64,000 bases of DNA from Athripsodes cinereus (Eukaryota; Arthropoda; Insecta; Trichoptera; Leptoceridae), in the NCBI GenBank assembly GCA_947579605.1, contig OX388314.1, forward strand, positions 1,426,001 through 1,490,000, written 5' to 3'. The position numbers and the translations under genes are program-made. Positions 51,532-62,229 of the stretch are shown here, one piece after another. Within the stretch, counting starts at the first letter, position 1; each line of letters opens with the position of its first letter. The notes beneath the pieces were generated by a model. It was not told the origin of the DNA. It worked only from the letters and a program-made list of their open reading frames with translations, and searched no databases.

Positions 51532-53592
51532 TAGGGTTGCCACCTTTTTTTGTGCAGATAAAGTACATTGGTCATTATAGGCAAGAAAAAAAAAGTACGT
51601 AGTATCAAAATAAAGTACAATTTATTTTTCTTCATTATTATGTTCAAAAAACATGTTTTTACTGCTTTTTGCAGTTTGTATCAAATAAATATCTCTACCA
51701 AACAATTGCACAACATCTTTACAGTCTATATTTAAATTTAAGTAAATAAATAAAAAAAATTAAACATTTATTCGGCGTAACACATTCACTATCTATTTGA
51801 TCTGTTTCACTACTGGAATTACGTTTCTAGGTGTATGTAAAGCATGGGTGGCCAACCTTTTCAGCAGCCGGGCCAAATTTCAGAAATGAGATTTTCTACC
51901 GGGTCATACAACAATTTACTTCATATACGGAAAATTTTATAATTTTACTTCACCTTAAATCTCTAACCCCCCCCCCCCCCCATCGCCAAATTTTCAAAAT
52001 GGTATAGGATTTTGATGTTTCAAAACTCCTCGGTTTTCTTGAAGAATATTTTCTCAAAATACCTCTTTCAAAAAATTAACGGGTACTTGTACCGACTGTT
52101 ATTAGAAAAAAAATATTATAGCTTCATAGTATTCTTTTATAAAAGAGCATATTTCAAAAAATCGAAATCGGGGATGTGTTTGGCAGACAATGCACGAGAA
52201 TCCTACGATTTTTCAAATACATTTTTTTTAACATAACTAAAAGTTAGATAGTTATTAAAAGATTAGTGTAATAAACTGTAAGTATTATTATTTATAGTGT
52301 TCAGAGGATAATGAGACACCTATCCACATCCTCTGTAACTGTGACGCACTCGCTCGCAACCGAAGTCACATCCTCGGAGGTCCACTGCTGGACTCTGAGA
52401 AAGTGAGACTTCTCACACCAAGACAAATAGTGAGCTACATGACGCACCTAGGTCTTGAGAGTGAGATATGACACAGAAGGATGTCACAATAGATCTGTTA
52501 TGGTCGCAGTGACACAAGGGATGTAAGGTCCCTTGACCTTTTAAGAAAAAAAAAAAAAAAAGTATTATTTGTTTTTTAAATGTATTTTTGACCAATTTTT
52601 AAAACATTTTTTTTGAAAAAAATTCTCATATTTTGAAACCAAAAATCACCACAGGAACTTGATATTTTGTTTATTAAAAGAAGTTTGCTAAAATCCATAG
52701 TATTTATATGCTTCATAAGATGAATAAAAAATATATAATAATAATTTACAAATAATTTTTATTTTGATACAAATAGTACCAAAGAGTACCGAAATAAATC
52801 TCGTCAGTCAGCTATTTAGTTTTATTAAGATAAAAAAAACTATTATTGGTAGGTAATAAATATTAGATTTTTTATTTTATCAAATCCAAATGTTCGCAAG
52901 AGTCAACAAGTTTTGCGATTTTTTCCACCAAATTTGTATAAAATTGATTATCACAACGTTTTTGCCAGAGAGCGTTCGTAATGCACTCAAACCGCTTTGC
53001 ACGAAACAAATAATAAATTGTGACAATGACACTATTGACATTGTTGACATTTGAGGTTGGGCTGCGTTCAGAAGTTGATTAAAACAAGTGCTTAAGCGAT
53101 GTGGCGCTGGCGAGTGGCGACGGCGATTCAGCACCAATAGACCATTAAAGGTCACGTGGTCTTGTTTATGGATTTGCTTTTGCTTGGGGGGCAAACATTC
53201 AGATTGCGCAAATCATCCTTGTAGGATGTTATGCCATAAGAGAAAAAAAAGAAAGTCAGACGACAAAATAATAACAAAATCGACACTAACCGTTTTTTTG
53301 ATTATTAGGTATTCTTTAGGCGTTCCACCTAATATTACACCGTAATCGTCTGTTGTGTTGGGATGCCTGATGCCCCTCAATGATTTTTCTGGTCTGTATG
53401 AAGTAATGACTTTAATGGTCTATTGATAAATTTCGAAAAAATACTTACGACTAAACTTTTCAAAATCTTAAAGAAATCAAATCATGCGAAATAAAGTATT
53501 TTCGCGTACCTTTATTTTAGTCATAAAGTATAAAGTACGAATAGCTGAAATAACGTACAATACTTTATAATAAAGTACGGGTGGCAACCCTA
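51532..53592. mobile_element. hAT transposon, 2061 bp, 8-bp TSD
   Basis: GTCACGTC at 51524-51531 and 53593-53600 is an exact 8-bp duplication, and the host LINE reads through when it is excised. Termini TAGGGTTGCCACC and GGTGGCAACCCTA are inverted repeats. AAAGTAC words cluster near both ends (51560-51612 and 53520-53580), as subterminal transposase sites do in hAT elements. I find no hAT transposase frame. The interior has a second hAT-like end (GGGTGGCCAACCTTTTCAGC, 51846), a LINE-I tail, and a 16-bp inverted repeat (53135-53150 / 53410-53425), so it is a composite non-autonomous element. Confidence 0.9.
52291..52560 (+). pseudogene. LINE-I 3' end with poly(A), inside the hAT
   Basis: Frame 52298-52471 reads CSEDNETPIHILCNCDALAR and LLTPRQIVSYMTHLGLESEI before TGA. 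ETP.H.LC.C.ALAR is typical of C-termini of I/Loa/R1-group LINEs (cysteine motif after the RT or RNase H). The 3' UTR ends in a 15-16-base A run. AGTATTATT on both sides (52281 and 52561) is a likely target duplication. Confidence 0.75.
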
Positions 53593-53821
53593 GTCACGTC
53601 TTAAGTAAGATGAATCGGCGTGCATGTATGAGAAACTGGTTGAATGTAGAGGAAGCGAAAGAGATATGTAAGGATAGATCAACAAGGCGTTCCCTTCTCT
53701 TTGCCTACCCCACCTGGGACACGACGTGAGGGTATAGTATAGTATAGCCTTGTCTACATTTATAATTTAAAATTGTCAGTTCAAATTCTATAAGATGCCA
53801 TGTTATTGTCCTCCTCCTCCT

Positions 53822-54190
53822 AAATTTCACAATTTTTTCATACAAATATTACACTTGGAGTGTTTTTAGGTCAAAATATATAAAAACCAAGTCAAATAGT
53901 CTGATAAAATGATGAAAAATTACTAAATACACATACTTATTAGTTTAAAGATGTAGATACATGAAGGTTGATTGTTGCAGATCGAAATTAAGACTAACAA
54001 ATAAAAATATCAAGAATTTTTTTCATACAAATATCACACTTGGAGTGTTTTTATGTCAAAATATATAAGAAAACACGCCAAATAGTCTGATAAAATGATG
54101 AAAAATTACTATATACTCATAGTTTTTAGTTTAACGATATAGATACATAAAGGTTTATTGTTACAAATCGAAATTAAGAGTAACAAATAA
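53822..54190 (-). repeat. right-arm subrepeats, two units
   Basis: Reverse complements of the left-arm unit, bounded near 54000, with ACACTTGGAGTGTTTTTA at 53850 and 54037. Confidence 0.9.
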
Positions 54191-54249
54191 AAAAAATTAA
54201 AAATTATCATACTCTCGACGTATGTCACTTTGGCTTGATATAGCTGCGC

Positions 54250-54330
54250 CGTGCGAATAATAATTACCTCTTATTCGCACGGTAGTGTGCGAATAAGGAA
54301 GAAATATTATTCGCACGCCGTGCGAATAAG
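54250..54330. repeat. cluster of terminal palindromes
   Basis: Right after the foldback's end (CGCCGTGCGAATAA to 54260) come TTATTCGCAC GGTAGT GTGCGAATAA (54271-54296) and TTATTCGCACG C CGTGCGAATAA (54307-54329). Each is two element ends placed head to head with nothing between. Confidence 0.85.
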
Positions 54331-54396
54331 AATAACCTTAAAATTATATACATTCCTATTCGATTATATCCTCGTTTTCAGAGGAAAAACTAGAGT

Positions 54397-54412
54397 GGGG
54401 GGGGGGGGGGGG
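54397..54412 (+). repeat. run of 16 G
   Basis: Mononucleotide tract just outside the foldback. Confidence 0.95.
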
Positions 54413-54584
54413 CGAGGCAGTCAAATAGCCAGAACGACATAATTCATGCCTGATGGGTACCAAATTTCAATCTCTGGCATCATGATAATACTTTCTATGA
54501 TAAACTTATATATCTTAATTTTCTATTCTAACTTATAAACGTAAAATTAGATCTGTACAAAAGGCAATATTTACACCTTATGTT

Positions 54585-54808
54585 CAAATTCATTTTTACA
54601 TTATTATTAAGAATCGAACAATTACATATAATATCCATACCGACCGTTTATTACAACTTTGATATCTGGTTAAACGACCCGTAACTTACAAAGATGTCAA
54701 ATTCATTTTTACATTATTATTAAGAATCGAGCAATTATAATATCCATACCGACCGTTTATTACAACTTTGATATCTAGTTAAACGACCCGTAACTTACAA
54801 AGATGTCA
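54585..54808 (+). repeat. 113-bp tandem duplication
   Basis: CAAATTCATTTTTACATTAT starts at 54585 and 54698; units differ by a small deletion (ACAT) and point changes. Confidence 0.9.
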
Positions 54809-54812
54809 AAAA

Positions 54813-55085
54813 TCAGGTTGGCTACCTGAATGTCTTAACTTTATGTTGGCACAGAGAGGACAGCTTGAATATTGATTACATACAGCTGGTGTGCTGACTA
54901 CCCCACTTGAGGAATATGCCGTGATGATATAGTAGTAATAGTAGAAGTAGCCATACCTTATCACTGAATTGAATATGTTAAATGTTTTATTTGTGAAACT
55001 TTACATAAGCCAACTTTTAACAAGACACTCAAAAACTTAGAGACGAGAGTTGGAGCCCTATTTTTCGCTAGCACTCCGCGGAATG
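54813..55085. mobile_element. two SINE-1 fragments, tail to tail
   Basis: 54813-54942 is plus strand (CTGAATGTCTTAACTTTATG to ATATGCCGTGATGATATAGT with TAG tail). 54960-55085 is minus strand, 5' half only (AACAAGACACTCAAAAACTT, GCTAGCACTCCGCGGAAT). Confidence 0.7.
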
Positions 55086-55089
55086 TTAT

Positions 55090-55750
55090 CTCTAATTAAT
55101 TTAAACTCAAGATTTTTCAATTCGTATTTCTATCGATAATATCAAAATTAATTATCACAAATTAGAGAGAAAAGTTGGAATTAGTTCGTGCGTATTAATT
55201 TATAATCTTTGATATTTTAATTCGACATTTTTGACATTCTTTTATATACATTTTTTTCTACAATTTCACAAAGAAAGAATTAAGAATTATCTTTGTTTTT
55301 TTTATTATTAATACAATGAAATGAAGCTAATTCAAAAAGTTTGAATAAATTAGTTTTGTAATTAGGAAAATTTATTAAATACAAATTATTTAGAAGAAAA
55401 AAATATTGGAAAAATTCGAACATAAAAAAAATTAAAGTGACATTTCTTAACTTTTTAATTGATTAAAATTTATTATATTGATTGTAACAGACTTATTTTC
55501 ATCGAAGACAGACCCACCACACACCCGGATATCTCATAAATCGTAGACTCTTAATTATCCGCACATTCAAATCTACATAAGTTGTCTTCGTAGATTTTCA
55601 GTATGCGTCTGCAGCACTGTATTTCAAAGACAACCAACCGTCCATTTTCAGTCTTGTCTATGGTCCACCTCTCTCTTCCATATTTATTTGCATATTTATT
55701 AACATAATATGCATGTAAAGAAGCAAAAAAAAAAGTAAAAAGCAAATAAA
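55090..55750. other. unassigned AT-rich stretch
   Basis: Minus-strand frame 55551-55745 without motif. Nothing else. Confidence 0.4.
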
Positions 55751-55756
55751 CAAGTA

Positions 55757-55930
55757 AAATAAGACATTTTACATCTTAAATTCAGCGATGAGGCTTGCCA
55801 TCCATCCTGAATGTCTTGATTTTATATTGGCACGGAGAGAACAACTTGCATGTTTATTATATGCAGCTGGTCTGCTGGCTACCCCACTTGTGGGATATGC
55901 CGTGATGGTATAGTAGTAGTAGTAGTAGAT
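55757..55930 (+). mobile_element. SINE-1, 5'-truncated, young
   Basis: From AATAAGACATTTTACATC to CCCCACTTGTGGGATATGCC and GTGATGGTATAG(TAG)n. Almost no differences from the family pattern. Confidence 0.85.
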
Positions 55931-56069
55931 TTATTAACATATTTATTAACTCATCAACGGCACCACTTGCCTTTTAAAATTAAGATTTACACAATAATAG
56001 CAGAAATCGTATAGCAGAATACTCCAGACAAAGGCTTTAATCAAGTTCTTCCTGACATAGATACTATTT

Positions 56070-56130
56070 TTTATTATTATTATTCATTTATTCTTTTTGC
56101 ACATTATCATTACATAACACAAATTTCGGT
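56070..56130 (-). mobile_element. LINE tail, same as 14.74 kb
   Basis: TTATTCTTTTTGCACATTAT and ATTACATAACACAAATTTC reverse the tail at 31.7 kb. Confidence 0.45.
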
Positions 56131-56264
56131 TGTAACTTTGTGAACGTTCATTTTTACATTAAAATAATTAAATTAAAAACACCGTGACTTTCACTGCATT
56201 TAGGTATTTTATACTCGTATTTGGCAGGAGTCTTAAAGAACTAATCCATCTTTAGTATCATCAG

Positions 56265-56700
56265 TGCCATCATTATTTCACCGATATGCTGGATGATATC
56301 AAAAGACCAAACAAGTCCTGCTTCTATGACATGGCTTTTACTGTCGCAGGAACCATCATCTGAAACCGACTACCCGAGGACCTCCATAAATACCTATAAA
56401 TATCCGCGTTCAGGAGCAAGTTGAAGACATCTCTTCCAACATAGTTTCCCGTGCCCTTGAGATAGATACTACTACTACTATACCATCACGGCATATCCCA
56501 CAAGTGGGGTAGCCAGCAGACCAGCTGCATATAAAACATGCAAGCTGTCTTCTCCGTGCCAATATAAAATTAAGAAATTCAGGATGGGTGGCAAACCTCA
56601 TCGCCGAATTTGAGATGTAAAATGTCTTATTTTTTCGAAGAGATAGATCCTTGAGATAGATGCTCCATTAAATAGCGCCGACTAAATTATCCGTGACTCT
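56265..56700 (+). pseudogene. LINE-F C-terminus, split by a SINE-1
   Basis: GACATGGCTTTTACTGTCGC, CGACTACCCGAGGACCTC and CGTTCAGGAGCAAGTTGAAG correspond to the W-N-R-L-P..FRSKLK region of LINE-F; after the SINE it resumes with GATGCTCCATTAAATAGCGC. Diverged from the 12.4-kb copy. Confidence 0.55.
56468..56648 (-). mobile_element. SINE-1 with 13-bp TSD
   Basis: CCTTGAGATAGAT at 56455-56467 and 56649-56661. Tail (ACT)n at left, 5'-truncated at TCTTATTTTTTCGAAG. Confidence 0.85.
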
Positions 56701-56704
56701 GCCA

Positions 56705-58595
56705 AATATAAAATTAATACAGTGAAAGTAACAATGTTCTTACAAACGTTTAAGTTTATGCGACTTTATATGGCCAATATATGTATACTTATGTAGTTTT
56801 TTTATGCAATGCATAAATTAAACATACACGAATATCGTCATGAAAGAATTTATGGGTAGACAAAGAAAAAAATATATAAATAGATAGAACCTGGATATGG
56901 TGAAGGACCATATATGTGCAAATGTCTGCAAAATTCATGCCTGTACAGTTTGACAAAGCGAGCGCAAAAACCAGGAACGAGTAAAAAAAATGAAAAATAA
57001 AAACAAAAATCGAACTATTTTTCATTGCTATCGGCTGTCTGACTTCAACGGTCACATATAACTCATTCGTATCTCGATCACTGCACAATGTAAAATAGGT
57101 ATACATCAAATAATATAAAACAACTTTTTTTGAACCTAGAGCTTTATCAAAAATAAAAATAATAAACTAGATACATAATGAAATAAAAAAAAAATGTTTT
57201 ATTTATTTCGCTACATATAGAATTCTACTACCTAAACACCGACACAATGAATAAAGTAGATAATTTATTTAGCGCTGTTTTGTGATACAAACCACCGCAA
57301 GAGCGCGTTTAAAGTTATTTTTTATTATCACCCAATTTTAATATTTTTTTAATATTTCAATTCAATCTAAACATTAACATATTTAATTACTATTATTTTA
57401 AAATTTGAAAAGCAAATATTATACAAAATATCTCTTAATATATCGTAAAGGTAATAATATAAATTTTAAACTTATTTATATTTGATATCTCCCTCTTAGA
57501 ACAATCGTTAAAACAAGCCTTTTGAACACTATGTGATTATTTTGTCCTTAAACTAACCTCTATTGGTTACTCTTCCTCTTTCATTCCACCTAATTCATTT
57601 TCTATTTTGCCCTTTAAAACTCATCTTGGTAACGCTGGAAATAATATTTTCTATTCAAACCGATTTGTACACGAAAAAAAGTAAGCTATCTGTTTTGTAA
57701 TGTCTTGTTATAAATGGTCTATGTCATTACAATTAAAATGATTTTGATAACGCTTTGGTTTCAGATCCCTTGCGATCATTTAAATGACTATCGTCTTATT
57801 TTCATGCCTTATCAGGTTGCCCCAACATTGGTAATCACTTCTGCAAAGGCCTTTCTACTCATATCCTGTTGAATGAGTGTTAGTGTTTAAGCCAGAAAAT
57901 GAGTCCAAAAAATGGTTAGTTAATAATTATGGAGTTAAACAAATGATAGTGAGTGAGTCGGCAAATGAGTTAGTATGTCAGGCTGTGCAGATAGTAGTTA
58001 TTGAGCTATGTATGTCATGAGTGTGTAAGTCAGTAGGTGAGTTCAAAATCGAACCAGTGAAAGAGCCGATGCTTTAAAATGTATTTCAAAGAGTAGGTTA
58101 AATGGATTTTTCCCTATAGTACTCCACTTTTACGAAATAAGTACAGAAGGAATGAAATATTTATGATTTAAATTTGATAAATCCCTTGAGTCTCAATCAC
58201 TTTATCACGATGTGTAGATAGAAGGTGTGTGTACAACTAAGTACTTTCCTTGAAATATAATATTTGGAACTAGTGAGGCGAGAGACAAGGGCGTACTTGG
58301 AATTCCTTCCAAGGAAAGGAAGGAAGAGAGAGCAGTTCCCACTTGAATTAGTTTTAGTCAGTCGTTGAGATCTCATTTTACCCAGAATAAATTGGGTCCA
58401 AAAAAATAGAGATTTTCGTATAACATTTAAATGTACCGACAACTCGGCAGTGAAGAGGTTATTACACACATCATGATTAGTATTATATTTTTATGGCACG
58501 CATAAGATGACCAGTATGTTTATTATTTGTTGTTTTTCACAGCCACTAAATACCACAATTGTGGGAAATTCCGAAATTAAAAACACTTTCAAACC
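56705..58595. other. long unassigned stretch
   Basis: 57880-58080 is enriched in GAGT/GTGAGT/ATGAG words, a weak cryptic simplicity. ATTATGGAGTTAAAC at 57928 equals one arm of the inverted repeat at 60386-60427. No genes seen. Confidence 0.4.
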
Positions 58596-58649
58596 AAGGA
58601 TGAGTCAACTTTTTGCACGATATTTCTAATGGCTATGTCGTTGTAGGAA

Positions 58650-58815
58650 TTCAGTTCATCGGTAGCCTGGAATATGATCTTGGCCTCATGTACAAGAGGT
58701 GTTGGCAAGCTCTCCTTTCACTACACAAGCTTAGAGCTTACTGAAAAAAAAAATATAAGGTTGTATTTAGGTTTATTGTAAAAACTCAGATACATATTTG
58801 AAAAAATGTATTGGG
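58650..58815 (+). mobile_element. SINE-3
   Basis: CGGTAGCCTGGAATATGATC, GGCCTCATGTACAAGAGGTG, then GTATTTAGGTTTATTGTAAA; B box eroded. Confidence 0.65.
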
Positions 58816-58889
58816 AAAGAAGTACACATAGGGCGTCAAATGTCTTGGGAATGAAATAATAGTATTCTTTTTGGCCTGCAACCTCCTTG

Positions 58890-59640
58890 AGACCGTGGTA
58901 AAGAATACGTAGGTTTCTCACTCTTTTCTGATAGTTTTCGAGTGTCCTGTAACAAGAAGGTATTCGTAAACCACTCTGTTCAGAACATTTAACATCTTAT
59001 GGGGTGTTCACATTTGGCGAATATCGCCAGGCGAATTTTAAAATATAACGCCAGGCGAAAAAACAAAATTCGCCGTACTCCCATTGATCGTCACACCTGT
59101 TCACACAGTCCACCGATTTAGAAACGATCCGTCAGATGCGCTTTGATGTTGACACTGTTTTCAAAATGGCGGACGTCGAGATGGAGATCGCGAAGTATTT
59201 ATTTTTAGTCGAAAATGTTATAGTAGATGTTATAAGGCGCCTTTTAATTAAGGAAACAAACGCCACAAACCAACAACAAAGATAACAGCTGTCACGAAGC
59301 GGGAAACATTATAAAATTTATAGGTTATAAAGTTTTTACCATAAATACGAACGCCGCGCACATCTGCGCATGCGCGAATCGTTCAATCGGCCGAAAATGT
59401 TGGAAGGTGGTCAACTCGAGACGATATCGTTTCTGCTGGTTTTTATCGTTTCAGACTAGCTGTCATTTCGTTCACATGGTTCAAATGGCTGGCGATATTC
59501 GCCAAAGTGAGAACACCACATCAAATTCATCGATGGGGTATGGCACCCATCCAGTTTTATTTTTTAATTGCTACATAGAGGACAACTTACATGTTTTTTT
59601 TTTGCGTGGAGTTGGTCCGCTGCTACCCCTGTAAATAACG
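58890..59640 (+). mobile_element. SINE-1 (diverged) split by a Harbinger MITE
   Basis: SINE parts 58890-58999 and 59521-59640 join in register (AACATTTAACATCTTA / TCAAATTCATCGATGGGG). Confidence 0.75.
59000..59520. mobile_element. PIF/Harbinger-type MITE, 521 bp
   Basis: Sister of 37124-37663, very similar throughout. Ends TGGGGTGTTCACATTTGGCG and GAGAACACCACA. Flanking TTA (58997-58999) and TCA (59521-59523) would be a 3-bp duplication with one change. Confidence 0.8.
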
Positions 59641-59644
59641 TGGC

Positions 59645-59745
59645 GGTATGTATGATTATCATTAGACATTTTTAAAACATAGCCCAGTCAGGATCATCGT
59701 CTCTTCTGGATAACAAATCTTTGCCGAGAACGAATCACCTACCTT
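59645..59745 (-). mobile_element. LINE-C internal fragment
   Basis: TATCATTAGACATTTTTAAA, AGCCCAGTCAGGATCATCGT and CTCTTCTGGATAACAAATC match 31210-31275. Confidence 0.5.
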
Positions 59746-59749
59746 TAAA

Positions 59750-60135
59750 TTATTTTCGATTTGATTACGCCCTTGGCATATTACTCGTTGCAAATCATCA
59801 TTTATATTGTAAAGAGATGGTGGAAGAAAGATACATAAAAAATACATACATTATGATGAGATATTGAAATAAATTTGATAAAACCTGAAAAAGAAAATAT
59901 TATTATTTATTCGTATTCAGTGAAGAGAATTATTGATGTCTATTTACTTTGGGGAATTCAGCAAATAAAATACAAATATTTACAGAAAGAGATTTTTTAT
60001 ACTGTTTCAGATACGATAACAGGTTTAGTCTGAAGATATACAGGCTTAGTAGAAGATATCGTACATACGTACTTTCATTATAATAAAAACAATATTAAAA
60101 ACAAAATAAAAGTTTATTTCAAAGTTTTACTAGTT
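59750..60135. other. unassigned AT-rich stretch
   Basis: Nothing recognised. Confidence 0.35.
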
Positions 60136-60149
60136 ACTTTATAACAGTG

Positions 60150-60214
60150 ATCAAGGTTTCGACATGCGATGTAGTTTACAAACTCGAACAAAGTGTTCGT
60201 ATGTCGAAACCTAG
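60150..60214. repeat. 16-bp inverted repeat, mini-MITE
   Basis: AGGTTTCGACATGCGA near 60154 and TCGTATGTCGAAACCT near 60196 pair at 15 of 16 positions; the CGACATACGA phrase recalls the pogo-like ends at 34.8 kb. Confidence 0.6.
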
Positions 60215-60261
60215 GTCTCTATAATAATGTAAATGATAAAACTTCCAAACATATTTTTATT

Positions 60262-60372
60262 ATGTTATTCTTCTTCTTTTCGTGTCGGTCAGCAACAAAA
60301 ACACCAAATTCACATCTACACTCCCATTCCCTCCCAGAAAGCAACGACCTCTCTTGCAGCTCCCCCTAGGTG
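60262..60372 (-). repeat. interspersed repeat, partner of 4.6 kb
   Basis: TTCGTGTCGGTCAGCAACAA, CTCCCATTCCCTCCCAGAAA and GCAACGACCTCTCTTGCAGC are the reverse of 4570-4690. Confidence 0.65.
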
Positions 60373-60385
60373 AGTTATAAAGTTT

Positions 60386-60427
60386 GTTTAACTCCATAAT
60401 TATTAATAAATGATTATGGAGTTAAAC
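60386..60427. repeat. 15-bp perfect inverted repeat
   Basis: GTTTAACTCCATAAT (60386-60400) and ATTATGGAGTTAAAC (60413-60427), 12-base loop. Confidence 0.85.
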
Positions 60428-60435
60428 AATAATGA

Positions 60436-60503
60436 CGCTCTGAATGGAGGAGGCTGATTTCTGCCCTGTGCTCCCGAGAGGAGCGTTGAGGGCGATGATG
60501 ATG
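60436..60503 (+). mobile_element. LINE-C 3' end, 68 bp, 12-bp TSD
   Basis: AAACAATAATGA at 60424-60435 and 60504-60515. The insert is only the last codons (GGAGGAGGCTGATTTCTGCC, GAGCGTTGAGGG) and (ATG)n tail. Confidence 0.9.
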
Positions 60504-60614
60504 AAACAATAATGAAATACATTGCATTGATCGAAATTGGCTTGCTTATTGCCTGAGGGCAATATCTTCCAGCCAACCAAAGTAATTTATGATTTTATGT
60601 CGATTATGTATGCA

Positions 60615-60840
60615 ATTAATACTTCTTCTTCTTCTTCCTCGTAATGTAGATCATCGATCTGTTAGGTCAGAAGTTGGTGCCTCTTGTGATGCTGAAGACC
60701 AGCTGTCTTTCCATCTTTTTGGTGGTCTTCCTCGGGGACGTGAACCGACTGGTGTTTCTTTAGCAGCCATATGTACGATTCTGTTTTCAGCCATCCGATC
60801 TACATGGTCTCTCCAGAATCGTCTCCATACTAAACATACT
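60615..60840 (-). pseudogene. RTE-type LINE C-terminus
   Basis: Minus strand reads RRFWRDHVDRMAENRIVHMA, SRPRGRPPKRWKDSW, ending near a stop and (AAG)n at 60615. RGRPPKRW.D is the standard LINE C-terminal motif. Confidence 0.7.
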
Positions 60841-60844
60841 TAAT

Positions 60845-61200
60845 TCTAATAACAGTCTTTGCCCTAATTAGAACAATTGATGTGTCATATATTATGTTTT
60901 ATGTAATGAGTACTACAATATTAAAGGATCAGTGGGCTATTTTTTAAATTGTGTGGTATAGGGGAGTTTCTAAATATTGCATGGCAGATTATTCTACACC
61001 CTAATTTCATGGATCCGTGAATGATGAACTGAAGAAGGTTGTAGTGTAAGCTGAGAAAGCGAGTAACTGATTATCCTGAGATATAAGAGGACATCCGTGT
61101 GAAGTCAAATATTCAAAATGCTTAAAAAATACCGAGAAGAATTTTGCTTCAAAAAATTTAGATAAATGCGTTATGCTAGGCTCAACAATTCTATTTGTGG
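60845..61200. other. unassigned stretch
   Basis: Minus-strand frame 61007-61204 shows no motif. Confidence 0.35.
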
Positions 61201-61204
61201 GCAA

Positions 61205-61745
61205 TGCCGAAGAAAGAAAATATAATACTATACGCTCACGCTGTATCCCTACTGGGGTATGCAGAAAGAATGAAGAGCCATATTAGTCTATCTTTGCAAA
61301 CTTTTTTTGCTTCTACGGTCGGCCAGTACGGGTGACGGTAACGCGAGTACACGGGTTCAACCCCCGATCTATGCAAAATGAAGAATGATTATTTTCAAAT
61401 TGTCCTGGGTCTGAGTGTATTAAATGTATAATATGTGTTAAGTGCATTGTATATACGTGTACCGTCGTGTTAGGATCCATATCACAAGATTCATATCTTA
61501 GTTTAGGACGTGTTCGATTTTTGTGAACTGTTTATACATGTTATGTTATCTTCATTCATATTCATGCAATTTCTCATAGATGCAAGTCGATTTTTCTAAA
61601 ACTACACGTGGCAATCCATAAGAATTGAATCTACATGTCCCATCTACGTAGTTCTCGGAAGTACCTACGTTTTATCCCACACCCCCTCATTCAGATATAT
61701 AATATATACCCACTTACTCCCTTTGTCATCTTTACTTCTTCAATT
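61205..61745 (-). pseudogene. LINE-A 3' end, split by SINE-2
   Basis: TACTATACGCTCACGCTGTA to TTTTTTTGCTTCTAC (61315), resuming at 61551 with TTCATGCAATTTCTCATAGA, CACGTGGCAATCC and TACGTAGTTCTCGGAAG. Strongly decayed. Confidence 0.7.
61316..61550 (+). mobile_element. SINE-2, nearly complete
   Basis: Head GGTCGGCCAGTACGGGTGAC with B box CGGGTTCAACCCCC, body TTGTCCTGGGTCTGAGTG, AAGATTCATATCTTAGTTTA. Inserted in LINE-A, so younger than it. Confidence 0.75.
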
Positions 61746-62004
61746 CTATTGAAATATACGAAAATATTTAGTTCATAATAATACAATATTTAGTTAATTT
61801 CCTACCCCACGAGAGTAATACAAATGATGTGGTGGTTTGTGGATAGAATTTGTAAATAAATAGATGTTTATCGATGGGAAATTAAAATCTATTTATGAAC
61901 ATCGTCATTTAGTTACTGTATAACCACAAGCAATACACGAAACCTCCATCCATTTAACTTAAACAATATGTTACTACAAAGTATGTAGGTACGCTTTATC
62001 AAAA

Positions 62005-62145
62005 CAATATTTATTTATTTATTTATTCTTTACTGTACATTGATAAAATACAATTACATAAAAGGTATACATCAAAATTACATACAATCAATATACAGAG
62101 GGCGAGTTTATCGCAAAGGCGCGATCTCTTCCAACTAACCCAAAA
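62005..62145 (-). mobile_element. LINE-H 3' end
   Basis: (TTTA)n, TTACTGTACATTGATAAAAT, GGCGAGTTTATCGCAAAGGC, CTCTTCCAACTAACCC. Confidence 0.75.
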
Positions 62146-62229
62146 TTATCGTAGACATGTAGTTTACTGATTGGATAAATTGAATCAAGCGTTTCGTTCT
62201 CATTTAATAAGCTCAGCACCTCATCCTTT

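Larger units (their letters stand above)
51475..53746 (+). mobile_element. LINE-A copy 3, split by a hAT, 19-bp TSD
   Basis: LINE-A 3' sequence at 51475-51531 and 53601-53746. The flanks GCCTTGTCTACATCTATAA (51448-51466) and GCCTTGTCTACATTTATAA (53747-53765) are the target duplication. It lies in the opposite orientation to copies 1 and 2. Tail GGTATAGTATAGTATA. Confidence 0.85.
47932..54260. mobile_element. large foldback-like inverted-repeat element, 6.3 kb
   Basis: Left arm 47932-48562 and right arm 53822-54260 are reverse complements: outer ends TTATTCGCACGGCGCAG / CTGCGCCGTGCGAATAA, then CAAGCCAAAGTGACATACGT / ACGTATGTCACTTTGGCTTG. Both arms contain 185-bp subrepeats (three left, two right) and stop at the same inner base (GTGAAATTTTA / TAAATTTCAC). 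TA outside TTCGCACGG at both ends would suit a TA target, but the boundary is uncertain. Long arms with internal tandem repeats recall foldback/Galileo-type DNA transposons. The 5.26-kb interior has no transposase that I can see; it is filled by nested retroelements and a hAT. Confidence 0.75.

Noticed and set aside
52880..53194. 104-codon minus-strand frame inside the hAT as a transposase
   Set aside because: No DDE/RNase H-like or BED or dimerisation (hATC) motifs; likely chance.
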